24,708 nt of DNA from a virus. The notes beneath the pieces are model-generated. The model searched no databases. It had not been told where the DNA came from and saw only the letters and a list, made by a program, of their open reading frames with translations. Where the stretch lies: positions 1 through 24,708 of the IMG/VR virus record IMGVR_UViG_3300049846_000176; one strand, written 5' to 3'. The translations under genes were made by a program, and so were the position numbers. Positions 1 through 7,116 of the stretch are shown here, piece by piece. Each line of letters opens with the position of its first letter. The first letter of the stretch is position 1.

Positions 1-515
1 TGTTAGATCAAGGCATGAAATACACGCCTTTACAAATGTTGACAATGCAAGATACCCAAACAGCCGAATTAAAAATGCAAACCATGAAGCGGATTTGCGG
101 TTTGTTTGGCGTTCCTCATTCAATGTTGAATATTGGTGAAAGCAAATTCAATAATACTCAAACCATGATGGATGAATTTTATAAATCCACCATGTCGCCG
201 CTAATTGTTAATGTTCAGCAAAAGTTAAAACAACATCTTTTCCCAGGATTTCCAAATCTTTGCATTGAATTTGATACACGCAATTTCCTCAAAGGCGCAC
301 CCTTAGACCAGATGAATTTTGCGACTGCTGGCGTTAAAAATGGCATTATGACCCCTAATGAAGCCAGAGAATATCTAGGGATGGCTGAAAAAGAAGGGGC
401 TGACGATTTGCTTGATATTGATGGCAAAGATAAGCCTATTCCTGGTTCAAGTCCACAAGATACAGGGGGTGGCGGGGGCAATCAAACCAAAAAGATGAAT
501 ATCGGCGCAAAATAA
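1..515 (+). CDS. Phage portal protein, HK97 family (3' part only)
   Basis: This is the C-terminal part, about 170 residues, of a dodecameric portal protein that forms the DNA entry channel at one capsid vertex and docks terminase and connector. The reading frame is open to base 1, so the gene starts outside the window; the ATG at 15 is internal. The stretch LDQGMKYTPL, then the helix that leads into RICGLFGVPHSMLNI, is the characteristic portal pattern in which an 'eIa..FgVPp.ll' motif follows the wing/stem helices. The tail is Gly-rich and Gln/Lys-rich (GGGGGNQTKK), as is usual for the flexible crown end. It is followed by the prohead protease and capsid genes, the standard HK97 order. Family assignment rests on this motif and the position; the N-terminal half cannot be checked. 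Confidence 0.88.
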   Translation, partial: LDQGMKYTPLQMLTMQDTQTAELKMQTMKRICGLFGVPHSMLNIGESKFNNTQTMMDEFYKSTMSPLIVNVQQKLKQHLFPGFPNLCIEFDTRNFLKGAPLDQMNFATAGVKNGIMTPNEAREYLGMAEKEGADDLLDIDGKDKPIPGSSPQDTGGGGGNQTKKMNIGAK

Positions 516-516
516 A

Positions 517-735
517 GTGTCCATTATTTTTAAAATAGTGGTAGCATCCTTGGCAACATACAAGCCAAATGGCGAACCCCCTAAAAAAAGGGGTCGCCCA
601 CCTAAAACAATATATGACATTGACCAATCAAAAGGCAATGGGGTTATTTATGACCAAACAATTGATAATGCTTTGCGAAGCGAAAATGGCAATCGAAAGC
701 CAAGACGCAAGCAAAGAGCCGACAGGCAAGATTAG
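517..735 (+). CDS. Possible small AT-hook protein
   Basis: A 72-codon open frame lies between portal and protease and overlaps the start of the protease frame. It holds one AT-hook-like core, KKRGRPPK (about residues 23-30), and a basic C-terminus (RKPRRKQRADRQD). AT-hook motifs bind the minor groove of AT-rich DNA. The only starts are GTG at 517 and TTG at 550, and neither has a convincing ribosome binding site. The core is encoded by a GC-rich hairpin at 571-598, so the peptide may be a by-product of an RNA structure. Against a real gene are the weak starts and the overlap; for it, this stretch has no other occupant if the protease starts at 650. Confidence 0.28.
   Translation: MSIIFKIVVASLATYKPNGEPPKKRGRPPKTIYDIDQSKGNGVIYDQTIDNALRSENGNRKPRRKQRADRQD
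571..598 (+). promoter_or_regulatory. GC-rich RNA hairpin upstream of protease gene
   Basis: GGCG (571-574) pairs with CGCC (595-598), and ACCCC (576-580) with GGGGT (590-594). A575 is bulged and the loop is the A-rich CTAAAAAAA. No U-tract follows, so this is not a standard intrinsic terminator. It could stabilise a processed mRNA end or limit read-through, or it could simply reflect the Pro/Lys/Arg/Gly codons of the overlapping AT-hook frame. Confidence 0.4.
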
Positions 736-1456
736 CGCAAAAGTCACCACATGGGGCGCAAGAGAAGGCGCAGATGGGCGCAAATTCTTTTATAAGCCTG
801 AAGGTTTTATGGAATGGGCAAAAGAGTTTGCCGATCAAGGCAGACCCCTTCCAATGTATGTGAATCATGAATCGCAAATGATGCCTGTCGGTGAATGGAC
901 AGAGTTTGAATTTGACGATGATGGCATGACAGCAAGTGGTAGGCTGTATATGAACACCACAACAGGTTCTGACCTGTATCAAATTATGTGTGAATCGCCG
1001 AATATGTTTGGCGGTGTTTCTGTTGGCGCATACGCTGAACAATATCAATGGGTCAAAGAAGATGGCGAACCAATGACTGTTGGTAGCGACAATCCTTATG
1101 AAGATGGATATTTCCAGATTACTAAAGGTGGTCTGCGTGAAGTCTCTGTCGTGATTCACCCAAATAATCCGCAAGCCGAAGTTAAAAGCCTTGAATATTT
1201 CAGGGAAGATGGCACAGCGGATTTAAAAGTTTTGGAAAAAGCCCTGCGTGATGTTGGACTGTCCAAGAAGGATGCGGTTGCCGCCGCATCTGTGTTTAAG
1301 CAAGTAATCGAACAGCGTGATGTTGTTCAAACTACTGCTGAAACTGCGCCAGATCAGCGTGATGCCGATGTGGAGGCAACCGAAAAGACTGACTTGCTTG
1401 CGTTGCTTGAACAGCGTGAACTGGTCAAAATCCTAAACCAACGAATCAAAGGTTAA
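650..1456 (+). CDS. Prohead maturation protease, HK97/S78 family
   Basis: This is a serine protease that cuts scaffold regions from the capsid shell during head maturation. With the start at 650 it has 268 residues. The His in VNHE (H73), the Ser in FGGVSVGAY (S124) and the Glu in LREVSVVIHP (E164) fit the catalytic His-Ser-Glu set of peptidase family S78, and the sequence after the Glu (HPNNPQAEV) matches the usual '...P.n..A' ending of the core. The C-terminal 90 residues are charged and probably act as a scaffold-binding tail. The start is uncertain: 569 has no ribosome site, 650 has GGGG six bases upstream, and 668 and 686 are also possible, with the conserved-looking part beginning near MAIESQDA (686). 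It ends 2 bases before the capsid gene. Confidence 0.9.
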   Translation: MTKQLIMLCEAKMAIESQDASKEPTGKISAKVTTWGAREGADGRKFFYKPEGFMEWAKEFADQGRPLPMYVNHESQMMPVGEWTEFEFDDDGMTASGRLYMNTTTGSDLYQIMCESPNMFGGVSVGAYAEQYQWVKEDGEPMTVGSDNPYEDGYFQITKGGLREVSVVIHPNNPQAEVKSLEYFREDGTADLKVLEKALRDVGLSKKDAVAAASVFKQVIEQRDVVQTTAETAPDQRDADVEATEKTDLLALLEQRELVKILNQRIKG

Positions 1457-1458
1457 TC

Positions 1459-2799
1459 ATGAAAGAAATCATTGAAAAACTGGATGCAATCGAAGCCGCT
1501 AATGTGGAAAAGATTGCCGAAGTGACCACTCAGGTCAAAACCGAAATCGAAACTGTCAAAGGTGAACTGACTGAACAAGTCGCCGCCCTAGAAGCCAAGA
1601 TTTCTACTCTTGCCGCCCCCGAAATCATCAAGCCTATCGCTAAAACTGTGCGTCAGGATGTGAATCGTTCGGTGCGTGAGCAACTGACTTCCTTCTACAA
1701 AGAAGGCAAGCAGATGGACAAAGAAATTAAGATGTTTGCTGATGAAAGCCAATATCAGGCTTACATGAATGAAGCATCTGCCCTGACTGCTGGTGGTTAT
1801 AACCAAGGTGGTCGCACAACATACGATCCCACATTTGTTGCTTTGCGTCTGATGAACCCCTTGCGTGGTGTTTCTCGCACAGTTGCAACCGATGGTTCTG
1901 CTTATCAATTCCGAGTGAAAACAGGTAATGCTGGCGCACAATGGGGTTATGGCATTCAGAACAACGGCACACCCACCACAGAAAACACTTCCATTTGGCA
2001 GTTGATTTTGAAAGATATTAATGTGCAATTCCCGATCCGCACAGCGGCTTTGGATGACATTGATGGTTTGGAAGCCAATGTGGTTGACGATATGCTGGCT
2101 GAATTCAGTCAGTCGGAAGGTCTGTCCATGATTCGCAACAACGATCAGTCGGGCACAGGCACTTCTGTGACTACTGGCGGTGCTGATGGTCTGCGTGGTT
2201 TGGATCAATACGGCGGTGCTAATGGTTCTTACACAGGCGGCACAACCAGCGTGTCTGCGTTTGGCACATCTGGCACAGCCACAACGAATGGTCTGCATTC
2301 GCTGGCTACCTATGACCAGTTGACCACCAACGGCAATGGTTCTGCTAACAATGTCACTTTTGACGATGTTATCAACCTGATTTATGCCCTGCCGCAACAA
2401 TACTGGACACCTAATGCCAAATTCATGATCAGTCCTCTGATGCTGTCGGCTATTCGTGGTCTGAAAGATGACAATGGCACTCCTGTGTTTGAGCGTATGT
2501 CGCCTCTGGTGTATGAAGGCATTGTCGGTAAACTGTTGGGCTTTGATGTGGTTGTTAACAACTATGTTGATGCCCCCACAGGTGCGGCTGGTTCTCCTGG
2601 CACTACCAGCCTTTATCCGATGTGGTTTGCCGATTGGAGTCGCTATCACACCATCATTGATCGTCTGAACATGATTGTTCGCCGCTACGATCAAACATTG
2701 CCTGGCTACATCACTTTCTATGGTGAGAAGCGTTTGGCAACATCGGTGCGTGACCCCTTTGCTGGCGTTCGCTATCGTTCTACGGCTACTGCCGCCTAA
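1459..2799 (+). CDS. Major capsid protein with N-terminal scaffold (delta) domain
   Basis: This is a 446-residue HK97-fold shell protein. Residues 1 to about 60 are a charged heptad-like coiled coil (IEKLDAIEAANVEKIAEV...), typical of the delta domain that acts as built-in scaffold and is removed by the prohead protease. The mature part probably begins after about residue 85-110, in the region around KQMDKEIKMFADESQ; the exact cut cannot be read from sequence. HK97-fold landmarks include ALRLMNPLRG, the IRTAALDDIDGL segment, a long Gly/Thr/Ser-rich loop (about residues 235-290), and the end PGYITFYGEKRLATSVRDPFAGVRY. A strong terminator follows, and then a paralogous capsid gene. Confidence 0.92.
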   Translation: MKEIIEKLDAIEAANVEKIAEVTTQVKTEIETVKGELTEQVAALEAKISTLAAPEIIKPIAKTVRQDVNRSVREQLTSFYKEGKQMDKEIKMFADESQYQAYMNEASALTAGGYNQGGRTTYDPTFVALRLMNPLRGVSRTVATDGSAYQFRVKTGNAGAQWGYGIQNNGTPTTENTSIWQLILKDINVQFPIRTAALDDIDGLEANVVDDMLAEFSQSEGLSMIRNNDQSGTGTSVTTGGADGLRGLDQYGGANGSYTGGTTSVSAFGTSGTATTNGLHSLATYDQLTTNGNGSANNVTFDDVINLIYALPQQYWTPNAKFMISPLMLSAIRGLKDDNGTPVFERMSPLVYEGIVGKLLGFDVVVNNYVDAPTGAAGSPGTTSLYPMWFADWSRYHTIIDRLNMIVRRYDQTLPGYITFYGEKRLATSVRDPFAGVRYRSTATAA

Positions 2800-2800
2800 G

Positions 2801-2831
2801 AAGGGTCGGGGGGAAACCCCCACCCTTTTTT
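2801..2831 (+). terminator. Strong intrinsic terminator between the two capsid genes
   Basis: AAGGGT (2801-2806) pairs with ACCCTT (2822-2827), and GGGGG (2808-2812) pairs with CCCCC (2817-2821). C2807 is bulged and the loop is GAAA. A run of six Ts (2826-2831) follows, overlapping the stem foot. The stem is about 11 bp and very GC-rich, so this is the most convincing rho-independent terminator in the window. It sits 2 bases after the capsid stop and 28 bases before the next start. Genes downstream must therefore depend on read-through or on a promoter of their own. Confidence 0.9.
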
Positions 2832-2858
2832 AACTCTTGAATTTTTTGGAATATTGCC

Positions 2859-3875
2859 ATGAACATTACCGAAACAATCCTTGAAGGTATCAAAAAAGCC
2901 ATTCATGAAGGTGGCAAACAAACGATTGATTTGCGTGAAGCAAGCAACCTGACAGGTTCTGGTTCTGGCATTGGTGGTAATGTTGTTTTTGATGATGCCT
3001 TTGCCGCATTGCGTTCTGCAAATCCTTTGCGTCAAGGTTCACGCCAAATTACTGTTAGTGGTTCTGATATTCAGTTTGTTGCTAAAACTGGTAATGCCGC
3101 TAACTCTACAAATCCTTGGACTTATGCTGTTGTGCCTGATTCGGGTTCGCCCAATGTGAACACAAGCATTTGGCAATTGCCTGTGCGTGTGATTACTGCA
3201 CAGTTGCCTATCCGCACAGCCGCTATGTCCGACATTAATGGATTGCAACCAACATTGGTTGATGACCTTATGCTTGAATTTAGCCAGTTAGAAGGTCAAT
3301 CCATGATTGTCAATAATGATCAGGCTGGTTCGACTACCACATCTACTGGTGGCACAGATGGTTTGCGTGGCTTAGATTCCTACACAAGTGGTGCGGCTAG
3401 TGCTTATGGCACTTCTGGCACAGCCATTACTGCTGGTATCCATACAATTGCCACAGTTAGCCTTGGCGGGTCTGCTGTGACCTATAACAAGATTGTGGAT
3501 ACGGCTAAAGCGTTGCCGCCTGTGTATTGGTCGTTGCCTGGAACTGCATGGCACATGAGTCCTGACTTCATTCTTGCTTTGCGTGAATTGAAAGACAGTC
3601 AAGGCTTGCCGCTGTTCTTGGAAATTGGCGAAAAAGATGGTGCGGCTGTTGGTAATGTGTTTGGTTTCCCTGTAATTCCCAACCCTTACCTGACCAGCGC
3701 ATTCCCTGCTTATTTGGCTAATTGGGAACAATTCTTGACCATTGGCGACACAGAAACATTCAATGTTCAAATGTTTGAACAAACACAACCAGGCTTTGTG
3801 ACGCTATACGCTGAAAAGCGGGTGGTTTCATCTGTTCGCAATCCATTTGCGGGTGTTCGTATCTCTGCCGCCTAA
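2859..3875 (+). CDS. Second HK97-fold capsid protein (paralogue, no scaffold domain)
   Basis: This 338-residue protein aligns along its length with the mature part of the preceding capsid protein. Shared stretches include NPLR(G/Q)..SR, KTGNA, NTSIWQL, PIRTAA, VDD-MLEFSQ-EG-SMI-NND, GTDGLRGLD and, at the end, EKR...SVR(D/N)PFAGVR. It lacks the N-terminal coiled-coil delta domain and starts with only about 40 residues before the shell fold (MNITETILEGIKK...). It probably co-assembles as a minor or alternative shell subunit, or it may be the product of a duplication that has diverged. The ribosome site is weak (TTTTGGAA before the start). It is expressed downstream of the strong terminator, so probably at a different level from the first copy. 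Confidence 0.85.
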   Translation: MNITETILEGIKKAIHEGGKQTIDLREASNLTGSGSGIGGNVVFDDAFAALRSANPLRQGSRQITVSGSDIQFVAKTGNAANSTNPWTYAVVPDSGSPNVNTSIWQLPVRVITAQLPIRTAAMSDINGLQPTLVDDLMLEFSQLEGQSMIVNNDQAGSTTTSTGGTDGLRGLDSYTSGAASAYGTSGTAITAGIHTIATVSLGGSAVTYNKIVDTAKALPPVYWSLPGTAWHMSPDFILALRELKDSQGLPLFLEIGEKDGAAVGNVFGFPVIPNPYLTSAFPAYLANWEQFLTIGDTETFNVQMFEQTQPGFVTLYAEKRVVSSVRNPFAGVRISAA

Positions 3876-3886
3876 AGGGGTCAACA

Positions 3887-4552
3887 ATGCCAGTAAATCA
3901 GGATATTGCTGGCTTGCCCTTTGGGGCACAGACCCGCAATCCATTCAACTATCAAAAGTTTGAACAGATTGAGCGTGATGTATCTACATCATGGCTAACC
4001 CTGACCCAAATCACCAATCAGTTAAATCTGTTTGATGATGAATCGCAAGATACATATTTAGAAGGTCTTGAATTGGCTGTGCGAATGGCAATTGAAGATT
4101 ATCTAGGTCTGTCGATTTTTTCGGTGAAATATCGGGTTTACTATGGTCCTGAATCATTTGGCTTGCAACCAGCCAGCCTTGATTTGCCAGAAGTAAGCCA
4201 AAACGCATTTCCCTTACAGCCAAATATCGTTATTGATTCGGTTGGTTACTACAATAGTAGTGGCGTATTTACAACACTTGATCCAAATGGTTATATTTAC
4301 GATAACTCAGGCAATAAGATCATTGTCAACAATCTGCCGACAGATATTGACACTAATCGCACAGCCCCGATTGTGGCGATCTACACCACAGCACAAAGTG
4401 TTTTGGCTACCTACCCTGTGATTCAACAGGCTGGTCTATTGTTGTTGACCCACCTTTACAACAATCGTGATGCCGCAACAGATGTAAAGCAAAATAAAAT
4501 TCCTTATGGAATTGAAATGTTGCTCAGACCTTACAAACCTTTGGTGATGTAA
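3887..4552 (+). CDS. Head-tail connector, gp6-like
   Basis: A 221-residue protein in the slot of the HK97 gp6 adaptor ring, which sits under the portal. The N-terminal half has the usual arrangement of this family: a short helix with LTLTQITNQLNLFDDESQDTY, then a helix with LELAVRMAIEDYLGLSIF, corresponding to the common 'l..vk..lrid..edd..l..li..A...ie.y.g..l' pattern. The second half is beta-rich. A good ribosome site (AAAGGGG) precedes the ATG, 11 bases after the capsid stop. It overlaps the next start by one base (TAATG). Assignment is by pattern and position. Confidence 0.8.
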   Translation: MPVNQDIAGLPFGAQTRNPFNYQKFEQIERDVSTSWLTLTQITNQLNLFDDESQDTYLEGLELAVRMAIEDYLGLSIFSVKYRVYYGPESFGLQPASLDLPEVSQNAFPLQPNIVIDSVGYYNSSGVFTTLDPNGYIYDNSGNKIIVNNLPTDIDTNRTAPIVAIYTTAQSVLATYPVIQQAGLLLLTHLYNNRDAATDVKQNKIPYGIEMLLRPYKPLVM

Positions 4553-4896
4553 TGGCAATTGCAAGATTTGAAAACATCACAATTAATAAACTCACTTTTA
4601 GCAAAGATGCGTTTGGTGAGCAAAGCACAACTATTACCCGATGGTTTCAAACTAGGGCTAGGGTGCGTGATGTTGCAAATAGTGTGAAAATCAGCGAAAA
4701 ATATCGTTTGTATCAAGATTTGGTTAATTTAACAGTCAATTACACCCCAAATATGAAAAAGATTGTTGATGATCAAAATCTTTATTCAATTATTTGGCGC
4801 AATCAAGATTGGCGAATTACAGACGCTAGAGAATCAAATGATCGCATGAATATCACATTCATGTGTTATCGTTCTGACCCATCAACGGCGGTTTAA
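4552..4896 (+). CDS. Head closure / head-tail joining protein
   Basis: A 114-residue protein with the signature of small head-tail joining proteins (SPP1 gp16 type): a start with a beta strand and 'KDAFGEQSTTITRWFQTRARVRD', a central beta strand, and an end 'LYSIIWRNQDWRITDARES..R...ITFMCYR' resembling the usual '..y.I..v......r...l.l...'. Such proteins form a ring that plugs the connector before the tail attaches. It begins on the last base of the connector stop and is directly followed by the next gene, suggesting coupled translation. The assignment combines sequence pattern and genome position. Confidence 0.7.
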   Translation: MAIARFENITINKLTFSKDAFGEQSTTITRWFQTRARVRDVANSVKISEKYRLYQDLVNLTVNYTPNMKKIVDDQNLYSIIWRNQDWRITDARESNDRMNITFMCYRSDPSTAV

Positions 4897-5316
4897 ATGG
4901 CAACACAAAATAATGTCGTTCAATATGGACAAGCGATACAGGCGCAATTGCAAAGCATTGTGACCCCTATTCCTGTCTATGCGGCATTTAACCGAAACTT
5001 TGCCACAGAGCCAAAATTCATTGTTTGGATGTTAAGAAATGTCCATCAGCCTGTTTATACAGGTCAAATCCAAAACAATAAAGGCATTGATACGCCAACA
5101 TTTCAAATATCTATTTTTACCCAAAAAATAGAAGATGGTTTCACAATTTCCAATCAAATATTACAATCATTGCATGGTTATGCGGGATTGTTTGGTGGCG
5201 CAACATACGGCTTTAATATAAGTAAAGCCGATGTGTTTTGGCTATACAACAGTTACGATAACACAGAAAAATTGGCGCAAATCTTTTTGGATTGCACCTT
5301 GTATATTCCAGCATAA
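4897..5316 (+). CDS. Tail completion / tail terminator-like protein
   Basis: A 139-residue protein located between head-closure and tail-tube genes, the usual place of the tail terminator that caps the tail tube and links it to the head. It has the look of the DUF3168 type: an N-terminal helix (VVQYGQAIQAQLQSI), a Pro-rich turn (VTPIPVYAA), then strands, a 'TISNQILQSLHGYAG' helix, and a C-terminal strand DCTLYIPA. The match is by overall pattern only, with no single decisive motif. It starts immediately after the previous stop codon. Confidence 0.55.
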   Translation: MATQNNVVQYGQAIQAQLQSIVTPIPVYAAFNRNFATEPKFIVWMLRNVHQPVYTGQIQNNKGIDTPTFQISIFTQKIEDGFTISNQILQSLHGYAGLFGGATYGFNISKADVFWLYNSYDNTEKLAQIFLDCTLYIPA

Positions 5317-5352
5317 GACAGGACTCTTTCAACTCTTGTAAAGGAAACCAAA

Positions 5353-5877
5353 ATGGCTTTAATCAATAAGGTAATGCCTGGATACGCCGCAACGCTGTGG
5401 TGTCAAGATGATGCAACCCCTACCCCTTTGACCGATGCGCAACTGTCAACTTGGACAGCCCAAGTTGCTGACATTATTGGAACTGCGGCTGGTGGAACAG
5501 GCACAGGTGGAACACTTATCCCTGTTGAAAACATCCCTCCGTTTGGTGCAGATGACGCATTTGCGGCTTATGCTGTGGCTGGTGCAAGAACTGGTGCAAA
5601 AATCACCACTCAAAACCAGGTTACTAGCATGACCATTACAGCGGCTTGGAATCCCGCTGATGCGGCTTTGTTGCTGATTCGTGCTGATGGTTACAGCGGT
5701 TCTATCATTCGCACCTATGTGGTCGCTGTCTATGATGGCACAAACACAGTTGCTTATGCGTTCAATGCTAGAGTTGGTGGAATGCAATGGGATATGAATA
5801 CTGCCGCAGAAGGCAAATTCACATTTACTTTGCACCCTGTCGGTGGCAATTCTTACGGCTGGACTACCAACCCCTAA
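5353..5877 (+). CDS. Major tail (tube) protein
   Basis: A 174-residue protein in the tail-tube position, with its own good ribosome site (AAAGGAAAC, 5 bases before the ATG) after a 36-base gap, as expected for the most abundant tail protein. It is Ala/Gly/Thr-rich with a flexible Gly-Thr loop (TAAGGTGTGGTLIP, about residues 45-58). The second half is a strongly beta-patterned region that ends in a barrel-like run (TVAYAFNARVGGMQWDMNTAAEG). No Ig-like extra domain is visible. I infer tube identity from size, composition, ribosome site and position before the tail chaperone and tape measure; the fold cannot be proven from sequence. Confidence 0.7.
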   Translation: MALINKVMPGYAATLWCQDDATPTPLTDAQLSTWTAQVADIIGTAAGGTGTGGTLIPVENIPPFGADDAFAAYAVAGARTGAKITTQNQVTSMTITAAWNPADAALLLIRADGYSGSIIRTYVVAVYDGTNTVAYAFNARVGGMQWDMNTAAEGKFTFTLHPVGGNSYGWTTNP

Positions 5878-5878
5878 G

Positions 5879-6154
5879 ATGACCACCAAGACAATACAAA
5901 ATAGCGATGACTTGCTTGATTGGGTTCTCAATCAGGCAGTCATCAAAAATGACATTCTGAATTATTTAGTCGCCCAATCCGAAGTTCGAAAGGATTGGTT
6001 TGGCTATACACAGCAAAAAATGACCGCTATTGCGACAGCACATCTGATCGCACAGCATCATGCCGATAAGATTTCCCCTGCACAAGCGGTTCAATACTCA
6101 ATTGAATTGAATGAGGAAATTTTCAAACGCATCATAAAACAGGGGTCATCATGA
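5879..6154 (+). CDS. Small tail-module protein of unknown function
   Basis: A 91-residue, mostly helical, charged protein (DDLLDWVLNQAVIKNDILNYLV, later QHHADKISPAQAVQYSIELNEEIF). No motif is recognised. The frame is open to 5843, but that would overlap the tail-tube gene; the ATG at 5879, 2 bases after the tube stop, is the natural start although no clear ribosome site precedes it. It overlaps the next gene by ATGA. Its place between tube and gp10-like genes suggests a role in tail assembly, but this is inference. Confidence 0.65.
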   Translation: MTTKTIQNSDDLLDWVLNQAVIKNDILNYLVAQSEVRKDWFGYTQQKMTAIATAHLIAQHHADKISPAQAVQYSIELNEEIFKRIIKQGSS

Positions 6155-6630
6155 GCATTTCTATCAAACTTGAAGGCATTGGGTCTGTTGATCAAGCCCT
6201 AAAAGAACTTGAGCGAGAATTTGGCGACAAAATGGCACAAAGTAAAGTGCTTGTCCCTGCTGTGCGTGAAGCCATGAAACCTGTTTTAACAGCGGCAAAA
6301 CTAAATGCACCTAAAGATACAGGTGATCTTGCCAGATCATTGATTATTGAAGCAAGGCGACCCAATAAGCGAGATCGTAGAAGCAAATATATTACACAAA
6401 CTGACACAGTTATTGCGGCTGTAACAACTGCATCTGGCAAAAAATTAAAAAAAATGGGCATTAAAAGTGATGCAAGGGCAATTGCACAAGAATTTGGAAC
6501 TGCTAAAAATCCAGCACAACCATATTTGCGCCCTGCCCTTGAATCAAATGCTCAAAGCACAGTAAATAGATTGGCAGATATTCTGGCAAGAAGGATTACT
6601 GAATTCAGAGCAAAAAACACAAAAGGATAA
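6151..6630 (+). CDS. HK97 gp10-like tail/neck protein
   Basis: A 159-residue protein with the recognisable HK97 gp10 family pattern: an N-terminal helix, 'AKLNAPKDTGDLARSLIIEAR' (usual 'A...aPv.TG.Lr.si'), a variable middle, then 'AIAQEFGTAKNPAQPYLRPALES', matching the usual 'a.~~E~GT...~a.PflrPal'. These proteins are usually part of the head-tail interface or tail completion. Here the gene lies after the tube gene rather than before it, which is uncommon. It starts within the previous stop (ATGA) and has an unusually basic middle (RRPNKRDRRSK). Confidence 0.8.
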   Translation: MSISIKLEGIGSVDQALKELEREFGDKMAQSKVLVPAVREAMKPVLTAAKLNAPKDTGDLARSLIIEARRPNKRDRRSKYITQTDTVIAAVTTASGKKLKKMGIKSDARAIAQEFGTAKNPAQPYLRPALESNAQSTVNRLADILARRITEFRAKNTKG

Positions 6631-6633
6631 AAC

Positions 6634-7116
6634 ATGACACGGCTATCAGAAATGCTTGGTGACAATTACAAAGCCAAGCGGGAAATGATCTTTACACGCC
6701 AGTTTGAACTTGGTGGGCATACATTTAAGGTTCGTGTGCCCAATGTTTCAGAAACTGACATGATTTTTGAAAAGGTTTTAAATCCTGACGAAAGTGCAAT
6801 TGATCAGGTTTATCAGCGCATGGCTGAACCTTTGTTGAAATTTAAAAATGAGCCATCAGAAGGGCTTGAATTTAAAGATAATGATATTTTGGTTAATGGC
6901 AAATCTATGCGTGAAGCCGCTAGAAATAAAGTTATTACAGAAACCAAAATTACCGAATACATTAGGTTGCTTTGCCCTGCTAATCCTAATGACACAATGG
7001 CTGATATTACCTATGCAGACATTGAAGCAGAATTTCCCTTGCCTATCCAATTGAGTCTGATTGAAAAGATAAGCGAAGTTATTTCCCCTACTTATAAGGA
7101 ATCAAGGGGAAACTAA
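6634..7116 (+). CDS. Tail assembly chaperone, gpG-like (zero-frame product)
   Basis: A 160-residue protein between gp10-like and tape-measure genes, the place of the lambda G/GT chaperone that coats the tape measure and recruits tube subunits. It has no motif of its own that I can name, but it ends with a -1 slippery heptamer GGGAAAC (7107-7113) directly before the stop TAA (7114-7116), the defining feature of such genes. The ribosome site AAAAGGAT is good. Most ribosomes should stop here; a minority would shift to make the longer G-T form. It is fairly acidic and Glu-rich in the C-terminal half. Function is inferred from position plus frameshift signal. Confidence 0.82.
   Translation: MTRLSEMLGDNYKAKREMIFTRQFELGGHTFKVRVPNVSETDMIFEKVLNPDESAIDQVYQRMAEPLLKFKNEPSEGLEFKDNDILVNGKSMREAARNKVITETKITEYIRLLCPANPNDTMADITYADIEAEFPLPIQLSLIEKISEVISPTYKESRGN
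7107..7113 (+). other. Programmed -1 ribosomal frameshift site (GGGAAAC)
   Basis: The last sense codons of the chaperone read AGG GGA AAC followed by TAA, so the heptamer G GGA AAC is exactly in the zero-frame X XXY YYZ register. After a -1 slip the next codon is CTA (7113-7115) and the frame stays open to 7478. Lambda's G-T signal is GGGAAAG, one base different. I did not find a clear downstream pseudoknot or stem. Confidence 0.88.

Noticed and set aside
644-1174. Open frame on the minus strand opposite the protease
   Set aside because: The protease frame has the catalytic His, Ser and Glu in place; the opposite frame is a Phe/Cys/His-rich shadow.
1588-2823. Long open frame on the minus strand (about 411 codons) opposite the major capsid gene
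   Set aside because: It mirrors codon bias of the capsid gene, its protein is Cys/His/Arg-rich without pattern, and it lacks a ribosome site and neighbours on that strand.
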